A stretch of DNA of 64,000 nt from Bacteroides graminisolvens DSM 19988 = JCM 15093. GTDB lineage: Bacteria; Bacteroidota; Bacteroidia; Bacteroidales; Bacteroidaceae. This document shows positions 37,338-46,035 of the stretch, piece after piece (position 1 is the first letter of the stretch; the number at the start of each line of letters is the position of its first letter). Where the stretch lies: assembly GCF_000428125.1 (NCBI RefSeq), contig NZ_ATZI01000001.1:496001-560000 (forward strand), read 5' to 3'. The notes under the pieces are model-generated. The model had not been told where the DNA came from and searched no databases. It worked only from the letters and a program-made list of their open reading frames with translations. The translations under genes were made by a program, and so were the position numbers.

Positions 37338-37345
37338 CAAATATA
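37338..37345 (-). promoter_or_regulatory. -7 promoter element of the second BadF-type kinase
   Basis: The minus strand reads TATATTTG, an exact TAnnTTTG box, 25 nt before the chosen ATG at 37313. The position supports the shorter start and independent expression of this kinase. No clear -33 element is visible. Confidence 0.6.
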
Positions 37346-37457
37346 TAGCTTTTTTTAATACTGTCCTTTTTAAACTGTATTTAATTATTGATTTACTGCT
37401 AAAAAGTATAAATCTATCGACTAATGGTCTTTTTGTACAGATTTAAGGTAAATAAAA

Positions 37458-37494
37458 AACTCCTATACTTCGCATGATAAGAAGTATAGGAGTT
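37458..37494 (-). terminator. Intrinsic terminator of asd
   Basis: Arms of 14 nt (37458-37471 and 37481-37494) are perfectly complementary with a 9-nt loop. On the minus strand the stem is followed by TTTTTTATTT. It lies 24 nt past the asd stop and separates asd from the kinase gene. Confidence 0.92.
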
Positions 37495-37517
37495 ATTATA
37501 TCAGAATTTGAAGCAAA

Positions 37518-38528
37518 TTACTTAATATCGCCTTCTTTAATGAGGTATTCTGCTATCTGAACGGCATTAAGAGCTGCGCCTTTTTTGATTTGATCGCCTA
37601 CAGCCCAGAATGTCAATCCGCAATCGTTAGTTAAATCTTTGCGGATACGGCCCACATAAACAGGATCTTTTCCGGCAATAAACAAAGGCATCGGATAATC
37701 CTTTTCAGCGGGGTTGTCTTGCAAGATAACTCCCTCTGCATTGGCAAATGCTTCGCGAGCTTCTTCTATCGAAACAGGACGTTCGGTTTCAATCCATATA
37801 CTTTCCGAGTGTGCACGTAAAGCTGGTACACGTACGCAGGTTGCACTAACTTTCACATCGGAGTGCATAATTTTACGGGTCTCGTTAAACATCTTCATCT
37901 CTTCTTTTGTATATCCGTTTTCAGTGAAAACGTCAACTTGAGGAATGAGATTGAACGCCAGTTGATAAGCAAATTTTTCAACTGTAACGGGCTCGCCGGC
38001 CAGGAGCTGACGATATTGTTCGTATAGCTCGTCCATAGCAGCAGCACCTGCACCGCTGGCAGCCTGATAAGTTGAAACATGAACGGTCTTTATGTGAGAA
38101 AGGTTTTCAATTGCCTTTAAAGCTACTACCATTTGAATGGTGGTACAGTTAGGGTTTGCAATGACACCTCTGGGGCGATCTTTAGCATCGGCTGCATTTA
38201 CTTCGGGAACTACCAAAGGCACATCAGCGTCCATACGGAAAGCACTTGAGTTGTCAATCATCACTGCGCCATACTTCGTGATGGTTTCGGCAAATTCCTT
38301 AGAGGTACCTGCACCGGCTGAAGTGAAAGCAATATCAACACCTTTAAAGTCATCGTTGTGTTGCAGAAGTTTGACCTCGATCTGTTTACCGCGGAAAGTA
38401 TATGTGGTTCCCGCACTGCGTTTAGAACCGAATAAAACTAACTCGTCCAACGGGAAATTTCTTTCATCGAGCACACGAAGGAACTCTTGTCCTACAGCTC
38501 CGCTTACGCCAACAATAGCTACTTTCAT
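37518..38528 (-). CDS. asd: Aspartate-semialdehyde dehydrogenase
   Basis: Asd makes L-aspartate 4-semialdehyde from aspartyl phosphate with NADPH, on the route to lysine/diaminopimelate, methionine and threonine. The protein has 336 residues, the normal length. It has an N-terminal Rossmann motif [13 protein letters not shown], the catalytic cysteine C128 in NPNCTTIQ and the family phrase [16 protein letters not shown] -7 box TAAATTTG lies upstream on the minus strand (38603-38596), and a strong terminator lies downstream, so it is transcribed alone. Confidence 0.97.
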   Translation of the reverse strand: MKVAIVGVSGAVGQEFLRVLDERNFPLDELVLFGSKRSAGTTYTFRGKQIEVKLLQHNDDFKGVDIAFTSAGAGTSKEFAETITKYGAVMIDNSSAFRMDADVPLVVPEVNAADAKDRPRGVIANPNCTTIQMVVALKAIENLSHIKTVHVSTYQAASGAGAAAMDELYEQYRQLLAGEPVTVEKFAYQLAFNLIPQVDVFTENGYTKEEMKMFNETRKIMHSDVKVSATCVRVPALRAHSESIWIETERPVSIEEAREAFANAEGVILQDNPAEKDYPMPLFIAGKDPVYVGRIRKDLTNDCGLTFWAVGDQIKKGAALNAVQIAEYLIKEGDIK

Positions 38529-38595
38529 TTTTTTCTTTTGTTTTATGTGAATAAATTATTCAAACCAGTCTGCCAACGAGACTGCTAATCGGTTG

Positions 38596-38603
38596 CAAAT
38601 TTA
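38596..38603 (-). promoter_or_regulatory. -7 promoter element of asd
   Basis: The minus strand reads TAAATTTG, an exact TAnnTTTG match, about 70 nt upstream of the asd ATG. The -33 element is not clear. Confidence 0.5.
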
Positions 38604-38707
38604 TAATAATTTGCTGTATATAAGCTATTAATTACTTGGGAATTATACAAAAACGGACTCTTTGTCTGATAAATTAGCATCAACTGGTAATCTACCGGTC
38701 ATTCCGA

Positions 38708-38738
38708 TTGACAATCTGGTATCTTTTTTGTTATTTTG
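38708..38738 (+). promoter_or_regulatory. Promoter of the CPA2 antiporter gene
   Basis: TTG at 38708-38710 (in GATTGAC) is followed after 20 nt by TTATTTTG (38731-38738), one base off the TAnnTTTG consensus. The ATG is 24 nt further on. The spacing is right for a Bacteroides housekeeping promoter. Confidence 0.6.
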
Positions 38739-38761
38739 CATAGGAATTTAAATAAATAACG

Positions 38762-40894
38762 ATGGATTGGCTTAATCTCGATTTTCAGCTCCCTATCACG
38801 AACCCCACGTGGGTGTTCTTTTTGGTGTTAACCATCATTCTATTCGCCCCTATCTTGCTTAATCGTTTGCGTATACCTCATATTATAGGTATGATTTTGG
38901 CCGGAGTTGTTATCGGCGATTATGGATTTAACGTGCTGGAGCGAGATAGCAGTTTCGAGCTGTTTGGGAAAGTAGGCCTTTATTATATCATGTTCCTTGC
39001 CGGTTTGGAGATGGACATGGAAGACTTCAAGAAAAACCGTTTAAAAGGTCTGGTCTTTGGTATTTATACCTTTATTATTCCTATGGCATTGGGTATTTGG
39101 AGTGGCATGACTATATTGGGTTACAACATGACAACGGCCATTTTGCTGGCCAGTATGTATGCTTCACATACACTGATAGCTTATCCTATTGTGAGCCGAT
39201 ACGGCTTGGGCCGACTGCGCAGCGTAAGCATCACCATTGCCGGAACCGCCATTACCGTGACGTTGGCATTGATCATTTTGGCCGTTATTGCCGGTGGATA
39301 CAGTGGTACGATTGACGGCTTCTTCTGGATGTGGCTTACGTTGAAAGTCATTGCCGTAGTTTTCCTGATTATTTATTTCTTTCCCCGTATCGGCCGCTGG
39401 TTTTTCAGGAAGTATGAAGACAACATCATGCAGTTCATCTTTGTACTTGCCATGGTTTTCCTCGGAGGAGGAATGCTTGAACTAGCCGGGCTGGAAGGTA
39501 TTCTGGGGGCCTTCATGGTAGGTCTCGTATTAAACCGTTTGATACCACACGTTTCGCCCCTGATGAATCGGCTCGAGTTTGTGGGTAACGCCTTGTTTAT
39601 TCCCTATTTCCTGATTGGAGTCGGTATGATTATCAACGTGCGCTCTCTTTTTGCGCAAGGCGAAGCCTTGAAGGTAGCCGTAGTGATGACCATTGTTGCC
39701 ACCTTGAGCAAGTGGCTTGCTGCCTGGTTTACACAAAAAACCTTCCGAATGCACAAACATGAACGTGCTATGATTTTCGGACTCAGTAACGCTCAGGCGG
39801 CAGCAACCTTGGCAGCTGTGCTCATTGGAAATAAGATTGAGATATCACCGGGCGTTCCGTTACTGAATGATGATGTGCTCAATGGAACAGTTGTCATGAT
39901 CTTGTTTACTTGCATTATTAGTTCGGTGGTAACTGAAAGAGCTTCCCGTCAGATAACGCTGGGGGACGATTTCATATTACCCGATGAGAAGACAAAAGAA
40001 GAAGAAAAAATACTGATACCTGTGTCGAACCCCGAAACCATTGAAGGTTTGATGGGCATGGCATTGCTTATGAAAGATCCTAAAAGAAACGACGGACTGG
40101 TAGCCTTAAACGTGATCAATGATAATAATGCATCCGAAAGCGTACTGGCCAGAGGCCGTAAATCATTGGAGCGCACCGCGATGGTGGCGGCAGCAGTAGA
40201 TGTTAAAGTTGCTACAGCTACCCGTTTTGATCAGAGTACTGTTTCAGGTATCATACATGCGGTGAAGGAATACAATGCCACCGAAGTTGTTATTGGTTTG
40301 CACCGCAAGGCTACGATTGTGGATTCGTTCTTCGGTGCGCTTGCCGAGAACCTGCTCAAAGGAATGCACCGTCAGGTCATGATTGTGAAATGCCTTATGC
40401 CTGCCAACACGTTGAGGCGCATCATTGTTGCCGTTCCCGTAAAGGCTGAGTATGAAGCAGGCTTCTTGAAGTGGATAGACCGTTTGTGCCGCATGGGCGG
40501 ACAACTGGGTTGTCGCATTCATTTCTTTGCGCATCCCGAAACACTTCGTTACCTGGAATCTTATGTGAGGAAAAAACATAAGAACGTGCGTACGGAGTTT
40601 ACCGCATTTCCCAATTGGGAAGACTTGTTGCTGCTTACCGGACAGGTTAACTACGACCATCTGTTGGTGATAGTCAGTGCACGCCGCGGTTCTATCTCGT
40701 ATTCGCCGTTGTTTGAGAAGCTGCCCATGCAGATTTCCAAGTATTTCAATAACAATAGTCTGCTGGTGCTATACCCCGACCAATACGGCGACCCGCAAGA
40801 CACACTTTCGTTCTCAGATCTGGGGCATCACAACGAATCGCAGCATTACGAAGCAGTAGGCAGATGGTTCTATAAATGGTTCAAGAAAAGTTAA
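38762..40894 (+). CDS. CPA2-type cation:proton antiporter with C-terminal universal-stress domains
   Basis: The protein has 710 residues. Residues about 15-390 form a Na+/H+-exchanger-type membrane domain with about twelve helices (for example LNRLRIPHIIGMILAGVVIG, GLYYIMFLAGLEMDMEDFKKN, and GILGAFMVGLVLNRLIP). Residues about 415-700 are soluble and look like two universal-stress-protein-type domains in tandem (EKILIPVSNPETIEG; RRIIVAVPVKAEYEAGF), which may bind nucleotide and gate transport. It should exchange Na+ or K+ for protons at the inner membrane. It starts 24 nt after its probable promoter and is followed after 20 nt by an ABC ATPase gene with no obvious functional link. Confidence 0.92.
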   Translation: MDWLNLDFQLPITNPTWVFFLVLTIILFAPILLNRLRIPHIIGMILAGVVIGDYGFNVLERDSSFELFGKVGLYYIMFLAGLEMDMEDFKKNRLKGLVFGIYTFIIPMALGIWSGMTILGYNMTTAILLASMYASHTLIAYPIVSRYGLGRLRSVSITIAGTAITVTLALIILAVIAGGYSGTIDGFFWMWLTLKVIAVVFLIIYFFPRIGRWFFRKYEDNIMQFIFVLAMVFLGGGMLELAGLEGILGAFMVGLVLNRLIPHVSPLMNRLEFVGNALFIPYFLIGVGMIINVRSLFAQGEALKVAVVMTIVATLSKWLAAWFTQKTFRMHKHERAMIFGLSNAQAAATLAAVLIGNKIEISPGVPLLNDDVLNGTVVMILFTCIISSVVTERASRQITLGDDFILPDEKTKEEEKILIPVSNPETIEGLMGMALLMKDPKRNDGLVALNVINDNNASESVLARGRKSLERTAMVAAAVDVKVATATRFDQSTVSGIIHAVKEYNATEVVIGLHRKATIVDSFFGALAENLLKGMHRQVMIVKCLMPANTLRRIIVAVPVKAEYEAGFLKWIDRLCRMGGQLGCRIHFFAHPETLRYLESYVRKKHKNVRTEFTAFPNWEDLLLLTGQVNYDHLLVIVSARRGSISYSPLFEKLPMQISKYFNNNSLLVLYPDQYGDPQDTLSFSDLGHHNESQHYEAVGRWFYKWFKKS

Positions 40895-40914
40895 TGTAAC
40901 AAAAGCAAATCCGT

Positions 40915-41568
40915 ATGATTCAACTCGAAGGAATAACAAAAAGTTTTGGTTCTCTGCAAGTGCTGAAGGGAATTGATTTGGAGATAAACAGTGGCGAAGT
41001 GGTGAGCATTGTAGGTCCCAGCGGAGCGGGTAAAACGACCCTTCTGCAAATTATGGGTACGCTCGATGATCCCGATGCAGGAACTGTTAGTATTGACGGT
41101 ACCAATCTGAGCCGGATGAAACAGAAAGAACTTTCTGCTTTTAGAAACAAACACATTGGTTTTGTTTTCCAGTTTCACCAGTTGCTCCCTGAGTTCACGG
41201 CCATTGAAAACATCATGATACCGGCATTTATAGCGGGTGTGAGCAATCGCGAAGCGTTGACCCGTGCTTCGGAAATTCTCGATTTCATGGGGTTAAAGGA
41301 GCGTGCTTCTCATAAACCCAATGAATTATCGGGTGGAGAAAAGCAGCGGGTAGCAGTAGCCAGAGCACTGATCAACAATCCGGCTGTCATCTTGGCCGAC
41401 GAACCCTCGGGTAGCCTAGATTCGCACAATAAAGAAGAACTGCACCAGTTGTTTTTTGATTTGCGTAACAAGTTCGGGCAAACGTTCGTCATTGTTACGC
41501 ACGATGAAAGCTTGTCGAAGATAACCGACCGCACGGTGCACATGATCGACGGAATGATTCAGTATTGA
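40915..41568 (+). CDS. lolD: LolD-like ABC transporter ATP-binding protein
   Basis: The protein has 217 residues. Walker A is [11 protein letters not shown], the signature is [15 protein letters not shown] and Walker B is [12 protein letters not shown]. The short length and the phrase [20 protein letters not shown] place it in the MacB/LolD group, which in most Gram-negative bacteria powers release of lipoproteins from the inner membrane. No lolC/E-type permease gene is adjacent, so the partner is encoded elsewhere. Its stop codon directly abuts the stop codon of the opposite-strand gene. Confidence 0.9.
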   Translation: MIQLEGITKSFGSLQVLKGIDLEINSGEVVSIVGPSGAGKTTLLQIMGTLDDPDAGTVSIDGTNLSRMKQKELSAFRNKHIGFVFQFHQLLPEFTAIENIMIPAFIAGVSNREALTRASEILDFMGLKERASHKPNELSGGEKQRVAVARALINNPAVILADEPSGSLDSHNKEELHQLFFDLRNKFGQTFVIVTHDESLSKITDRTVHMIDGMIQY

Positions 41569-42462
41569 TTAGAAACAAACATAGTGCGAAATACGCTGTA
41601 TGTCGTGCGGCGTAAATTCGTTGTAGAGCGACAATTGGTTTAAATTACTGATTGCACCGTATCTGCTGCGGTGCTCCACAATCACTTTTGCCTGATAGAA
41701 ATTCAGGTAAGGGTGCGCTTTCAACCGTTCAACACTTGCTTTGTTGAGGTTGATGCGTTGTGTCTTGCTGGCATCTGCATAAAACCAGCCTCTCAGCTTC
41801 TCAACGTTTAACCTGATGTCATCCAGTTGGCACACATCGTAAAAGCCGCCCAACTTTTGCCTGTAGCCAACAATCATGCGGGCAATGCTGCCTCCCACGC
41901 CGGGAATCTTCTTAAGTTCGGTTGTATCGGTGGTGTTTAAATCAATCGTAACCCCAGCCGCATATTTAAACGGCTTAACCGAATCACGTTTCAACGCCGT
42001 GTACAGAGAACTGTCTCTGTTGACGGCACGCTCTTCAACCGTTATATAAGGAAGCAATGACTGAAACTGTTGAGCAGTGAGGCCGTACACCCTTTTAAAG
42101 TCTTCGGGCTTGCGAAAGCGTCCTCCTTTTGAACGATAACGCATGATGTTGTGAGCCATCCAAGGGCGCAGCCCAAGCCTCACAAACCCGGCAGAGTCTG
42201 TCTTGTTGGGATCAAACGGAGCCAGATGTATTGGCGTTTGTTCAAAGGTGCGGTAACGCTTGTAGTCGTATTCTTTCTTCTTCCGTTGCAGAGAAGCCGC
42301 GAACTCAGCCTCTTCGTGTTGCAGTTCCTGTTTGGTTTTCTCCTGCTGCCGTGCCTCTTTCGGCCAAAAGTAAAGACCGCCCGCCACGCAGACGATACCT
42401 ATTATCAGTATGATAATCCCCTGTTGTTCGTTTCGGGTGAAATAAAAATAATCCTTCCACAT
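41569..42462 (-). CDS. Membrane-anchored ComEA-like helix-hairpin-helix protein
   Basis: The protein has 297 residues. A single membrane helix (about 15-33, GIIILIIGIVCVAGGLYFW) is followed by a charged coiled segment rich in Glu, Lys and Gln. At least three helix-hairpin-helix units follow: GLRPWMAHNIMRYRSKGGRF, LNTTDTTELKKIPGVGGSIARMIVGYRQKLGGF, and LNKASVERLKAHPYLNFYQAKVIVEHR. Such proteins bind DNA without sequence specificity, as ComEA does in DNA uptake; the role in Bacteroidetes is not settled. It starts 2 nt after the NSS transporter stop and is probably co-transcribed with it. Confidence 0.88.
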   Translation of the reverse strand: MWKDYFYFTRNEQQGIIILIIGIVCVAGGLYFWPKEARQQEKTKQELQHEEAEFAASLQRKKKEYDYKRYRTFEQTPIHLAPFDPNKTDSAGFVRLGLRPWMAHNIMRYRSKGGRFRKPEDFKRVYGLTAQQFQSLLPYITVEERAVNRDSSLYTALKRDSVKPFKYAAGVTIDLNTTDTTELKKIPGVGGSIARMIVGYRQKLGGFYDVCQLDDIRLNVEKLRGWFYADASKTQRINLNKASVERLKAHPYLNFYQAKVIVEHRSRYGAISNLNQLSLYNEFTPHDIQRISHYVCF

Positions 42463-42464
42463 GA

Positions 42465-43832
42465 TTAGCGCAGCAACCCAAGTTCATTGATGAAAATGAA
42501 GGATATGGCTATCGGCGCAATGAATTTCAAGATGAAGATAAAAACCTTGTAAAGAGGCATTCTCAAGGTTCCCTGGTTACTAACCTCTTCCCATACAATT
42601 TTCTTGTCGAGATACCAGCCGGTAAACAAAGAAATGAGTAGTCCGCCCAACGGAAGCATTATTTTCGCCGTTACAAAGTCGAACAGGTCAAACAATCCCA
42701 GTCCGAAGAGCGTGTATTCCTTTCCCACGCCCAATGAAAGAGAGCAGAAAATACCGAAGAAGATGCAACTGCCGGTTACAATCTTGGCTGCTTTGCCGCG
42801 GGTAAACTTAAACTCTTCGTGCAGATAAGCCGTAACCACTTCGTGCAGGGAAATGGTAGAAGTCAGTGCCGCTACGGCCAGCAGCACATAAAACATAACG
42901 GAGAAAACGTATGCCAGCACAGGAATACTTCCGAAAGCTTGTTGAAACACGTTGGGCAAGGTGATAAATACCAAGCTGGGACCTGCGTCGGGCTTGATGC
43001 CTACGGAAAAGGCAGCCGGGAAAATGATAAATCCTGCCAGTACGGCAACAACCGTATCAATGACTCCTACGCTGAAAGCTGTTTTGGTGAGGTTGGTATC
43101 CTTCCCGAAATAAGAGGCGTACGTGCAAAGGCAACCCATGCCTAAACTGAGCGAGAAGAAAGCCTGCCCCATAGCACCCAGAAACACACTACCGTCTACC
43201 TTACTGAAATCAGGTTTCAACAAAAACTCAATACCACTTTGGGCACCGGGTAGCGTAACCGAGCAAACCACCAACACCAATATGATGATGAACAGCATCG
43301 GCATCATAATCTTCGATGATTTCTCGATGCCCTTTTCCACTCCCTTTACAATGATGAAGTGAGTAGCCAGCAAGAAAACAATGAGCCACAGCACCGGCTT
43401 CCACGGATTGGAAGAAAAACCTTGGAAGGAAGCGATGAAATCGGCCGAACTTTTTCCGGAGAAGCTGTTGGTGAGCGCCTCGGTGATATACTCGAGCGTC
43501 CATCCGGCCACAACGGAATAATAGCTGAGGATGAGCAATCCCGCCAGGACTCCCATTCTGCCCACCCATCTCCAGTGGGTTTTCGGTGCCAGTATTTGAT
43601 AAGCGGCAGCCGTGTTGGCGCGCGAATGCCGGCCGATGAGAAACTCGGAAATCATGATGGGAAGTCCCAGCAACAGAATACACCCCAAGTATATAATGAT
43701 AAAGGCCGCTCCGCCGTGGTTGCCCGTTTCATAGGGAAAACGCCAAATGTTTCCCAGTCCGACGGCCGAGCCCGCAGAGGCCAATATAACACCCAGTTTG
43801 CTACCGAAGTTTGCTCTATCGTTTTTATTCAT
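42465..43832 (-). CDS. Neurotransmitter:sodium symporter family transporter
   Basis: The protein has 455 residues and eleven to twelve helices, like bacterial LeuT-type proteins. The first helix has the family signature KLGVILASAGSAVGLGNIWRFPYE, and helix 6 and nearby have FFSLSLGMGCLCTYASYF. It imports an amino acid or related compound together with sodium; the substrate cannot be read from the sequence. A minus-strand -7 box TATATTTG (43888-43881) lies 49 nt upstream, back to back with the vanZ promoter. Confidence 0.93.
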   Translation of the reverse strand: MNKNDRANFGSKLGVILASAGSAVGLGNIWRFPYETGNHGGAAFIIIYLGCILLLGLPIMISEFLIGRHSRANTAAAYQILAPKTHWRWVGRMGVLAGLLILSYYSVVAGWTLEYITEALTNSFSGKSSADFIASFQGFSSNPWKPVLWLIVFLLATHFIIVKGVEKGIEKSSKIMMPMLFIIILVLVVCSVTLPGAQSGIEFLLKPDFSKVDGSVFLGAMGQAFFSLSLGMGCLCTYASYFGKDTNLTKTAFSVGVIDTVVAVLAGFIIFPAAFSVGIKPDAGPSLVFITLPNVFQQAFGSIPVLAYVFSVMFYVLLAVAALTSTISLHEVVTAYLHEEFKFTRGKAAKIVTGSCIFFGIFCSLSLGVGKEYTLFGLGLFDLFDFVTAKIMLPLGGLLISLFTGWYLDKKIVWEEVSNQGTLRMPLYKVFIFILKFIAPIAISFIFINELGLLR

Positions 43833-43880
43833 TTTGTAAGTATTATCTCGTAATTAGTACTAAACTGTTTTATTTCGGTG

Positions 43881-43908
43881 CAAATATAGAAAATGTTTCT
43901 TATTTTTG
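43881..43908. promoter_or_regulatory. Divergent -7 boxes for the NSS transporter (-) and vanZ-like gene (+)
   Basis: On the minus strand TATATTTG (43888-43881) faces the transporter gene. On the plus strand TATTTTTG (43901-43908) faces the vanZ-like gene 27 nt away. Both fit TAnnTTTG exactly. Because they lie only 12 nt apart, the two promoters must share upstream DNA. Confidence 0.6.
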
Positions 43909-43934
43909 TGCCTTAACAGTTAATAGATTGAATA

Positions 43935-44333
43935 ATGTTACGCTATATAAAAAGGTATCCGTTTTCACTGCTTGTTATTTCTAGTGTTATCTACTTGTCG
44001 TTCTTCAGACCGCCTTCCACAGATTTGAATGAAATTCCTTACCTCGACAAAGTGGTGCATGTGTGCATGTACGCCGGCATGTCGGGCATGCTATGGCTTG
44101 AGTTTCTACGTAATCACCGGAAATTTCAGGCCCCGTTGTGGCACGCATGGGTAGGAGGCTTGTTGTGTCCTGTCTTGTTCAGTGGGTGTGTGGAATTGCT
44201 GCAGGAGTATTGCACCACTTACCGCGGTGGCGACTGGCTCGATCTGCTGGCAAATGCAACAGGGTCTTTGCTGGGTTCCGTCTTCGTGTATCTGGTTATT
44301 CGTCCACGTATATGGAAAACAAATTGCCGGTGA
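43935..44333 (+). CDS. VanZ-family membrane protein
   Basis: The protein has 132 residues and four hydrophobic segments. The VanZ-like phrases are YLDKVVHVCMYAGMSGMLW and GCVELLQEYCTTYRGGDWLDLLANATGSLLG. VanZ proteins are small membrane proteins; the founding member gives low-level teicoplanin resistance, and most chromosomal members have no known role. It converges on murF, with a palindrome array in the gap between them. Confidence 0.85.
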   Translation: MLRYIKRYPFSLLVISSVIYLSFFRPPSTDLNEIPYLDKVVHVCMYAGMSGMLWLEFLRNHRKFQAPLWHAWVGGLLCPVLFSGCVELLQEYCTTYRGGDWLDLLANATGSLLGSVFVYLVIRPRIWKTNCR

Positions 44334-44343
44334 ACAAACTTCG

Positions 44344-44435
44344 TGTACACCCCCATGTACAGGGTCTGTACACCCGGGTGTACAATGTCCCTACACCGGG
44401 GTGTACAAGGGTTATACACCCGGGTGTATAGAAAC
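44344..44435. repeat. Four tandem 23-bp units, each an 18-bp palindrome plus 5-nt spacer
   Basis: Units start at 44344, 44367, 44390 and 44413, so the palindrome centres are exactly 23 bp apart. Unit 2 (TGTACACCCGGGTGTACA) and unit 4 (TATACACCCGGGTGTATA) are perfect palindromes. They differ by a matched pair of changes that keeps the symmetry. Units 1 and 3 are imperfect. The array fills the gap between the convergent vanZ-like and murF genes. It is not part of any recognised gene. It could bind a dimeric protein on repeated faces of the helix, or fold as serial hairpins that end both transcripts. Confidence 0.9.
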
Positions 44436-44507
44436 TTTTCAGGCGTTCATTTCAACCAATTGCTGCGTAGCAATGTAAACGCTGCAAACCGTATTGCCAA
44501 GTTGGTG

Positions 44508-45806
44508 CTATAAAGCATCTACCAACGTGCTCAGTTTGGTACCGTTGGAACCTTTAATGAGCACAGTGCATCCTTGGGGTTTCTCTTTTTGAAAAGCCTC
44601 CATCACGTCGGCAGCAGTGGGGTAGCAAGCATAATTGTTGCGTGTGGCGGCAAACTGTTGGCCCACCAATATAACAGAGTGGAAGGAGCAGCCGTCAATG
44701 AAATCTACTATCTTCTGATGTTCCTTTAAACTATCGGCTCCCAGTTCCAGCATATCTCCCAAGAGCAACACCTTGCAGTCGGCTTTCATGTTGCGGAAGT
44801 TCTCCAATGCTGCCATCATGCTGGTAGGGTTTGCGTTATATGCATCAATAATCAGCGTGTTATGGGCTGTCTGCTTCAACTGCGACCGGTTGTTTTGCGG
44901 TGTGTAGTCCGATAAAGCCTCGTTGATGCGTTGGGGCAGCACGTCAAAGAAAGTTCCGATGGTAACCGCAGCCAATGCGTTGGGAAAGTTATATTCGCCA
45001 ATAAGTTGCGTGCGCACTTGCTGCATCTCACCGTCGGTTCCTTTTTTCCATTCGAAGCAAAGATAAGGAGAGTTATCGGTTACATGCCCGTTCACAAACA
45101 AGTCGGCTTCCTCACCGTAAGGAATCAGTTGCAGGTTAGTGGCCATCTTCTTCAAATACGGATTGTCGTGGTGAATAAAGACCACCGAGTTTTCCTTTTC
45201 GCGTAAGAAGTCATACAACTCCCCCTTGGTTTTGATAACCCCTTCGAACGAGCCGAATCCTTCGAGATGTGCTTTGCCTACATTGGTAATGATGCCGTAA
45301 TCGGGTTCGGCTATGTGGACCAACGCTTCTATTTCACCCGGGTGGTTAGCGCCCATCTCGATAACTGCTATTTCATGCTCGGGTTTCAGTTGAAGCAAGG
45401 TAAGAGGCACCCCGATGTGGTTGTTGAGATTTCCTTTGGTGTAGTGCACGTTGTATGTTGTTGATAGCACGGCAGCTATCAGTTCTTTGGTCGTTGTTTT
45501 CCCGTTGGTACCCGTAATGCCTATTACCTGTGTCTGTAATTGTTTGCGATGGTAATTGGCCAGCTGTTGCAAAGCATGCAGGCAGTTGTCGACCACCAGG
45601 TAACGCGGGTCGTTGGCCGGAGCAAACTCGGGTTCGTCAATCACCGCATAGGCGCTGCCCGTTGCCAATGCTTGAGCGGCAAAGGCGTTGCCGTTAAACG
45701 AATCGCCTTTTAAGGCAATGAATAAAGAGCCTGCGGGACAATTTCTGCTGTCGGTCGTTACGCTGCTGCATTGCAGAAAGATACTATATAGAACTGATGT
45801 TTCCAT
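44508..45806 (-). CDS. murF: UDP-N-acetylmuramoyl-tripeptide--D-alanyl-D-alanine ligase
   Basis: MurF adds D-Ala-D-Ala to the UDP-MurNAc-tripeptide, the last cytoplasmic step of peptidoglycan precursor synthesis. The protein has 432 residues from the ATG at 45806. An upstream extension to 46025 is open but rejected, because it lacks homology-like sequence, runs past a -7 box at 45839-45832 and intrudes on folP. Mur-ligase motifs include SVTTDSRNCPAGSLFIALKGD at the N-terminus, the ATP site GITGTNGKTTTKEL, EMGANHPGEIE and IIDAYNANPTSM. Confidence 0.95.
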   Translation of the reverse strand: METSVLYSIFLQCSSVTTDSRNCPAGSLFIALKGDSFNGNAFAAQALATGSAYAVIDEPEFAPANDPRYLVVDNCLHALQQLANYHRKQLQTQVIGITGTNGKTTTKELIAAVLSTTYNVHYTKGNLNNHIGVPLTLLQLKPEHEIAVIEMGANHPGEIEALVHIAEPDYGIITNVGKAHLEGFGSFEGVIKTKGELYDFLREKENSVVFIHHDNPYLKKMATNLQLIPYGEEADLFVNGHVTDNSPYLCFEWKKGTDGEMQQVRTQLIGEYNFPNALAAVTIGTFFDVLPQRINEALSDYTPQNNRSQLKQTAHNTLIIDAYNANPTSMMAALENFRNMKADCKVLLLGDMLELGADSLKEHQKIVDFIDGCSFHSVILVGQQFAATRNNYACYPTAADVMEAFQKEKPQGCTVLIKGSNGTKLSTLVDAL

Positions 45807-45831
45807 TTTAACTGTATGTTTAAAGACGCAA

Positions 45832-45839
45832 CAAATATA
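45832..45839 (-). promoter_or_regulatory. -7 promoter element of murF
   Basis: The minus strand reads TATATTTG, an exact TAnnTTTG box, 26 nt upstream of the ATG at 45806. This position fixes the murF start downstream of it. Confidence 0.6.
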
Positions 45840-46000
45840 CACGATATTCTTTTTGCCTGAACTTTTTTGGGGATGAAAACGAGCAAAAAGAGCCGGATTC
45901 TTTGCCGGCCTACTGTTGCCCCATAGGTATTTGCTGCGGTTGTTGCGTTTTTTATTGTATTTTAATTGCATCTTTAATGAAATAATGCCAGATAATTCTT

Positions 46001-46008
46001 TATTTTTG
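46001..46008 (+). promoter_or_regulatory. -7 promoter element of folP
   Basis: TATTTTTG matches TAnnTTTG and lies 27 nt before the ATG at 46036, which supports that ATG over an upstream one at 45916. A -33 element is not clear. Confidence 0.6.
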
Positions 46009-46035
46009 CAAGAACCAAACTTCAAATTTGTTCAA

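Noticed and set aside
43935..44431. Frames reading through the palindrome array as protein extensions of the vanZ-like gene
   Set aside because: The VanZ frame stops before the array. The other frames through it give repetitive peptides that follow from the DNA repeat.
44336..44435. CRISPR array
   Set aside because: The 23-bp units are directly adjacent palindromes with only 5-nt spacers, and no cas genes are present.
45807..46025. Longer murF reading frame beginning at 46025
   Set aside because: The added 73 residues are not like MurF, run through the TATATTTG promoter box at 45839-45832 and overlap the folP promoter. The ATG at 45806 fits the family.
45916..46035. Longer folP start at 45916
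   Set aside because: It lies before the TATTTTTG box at 46001-46008 and adds 40 residues without family similarity. The ATG at 46036 is better placed.
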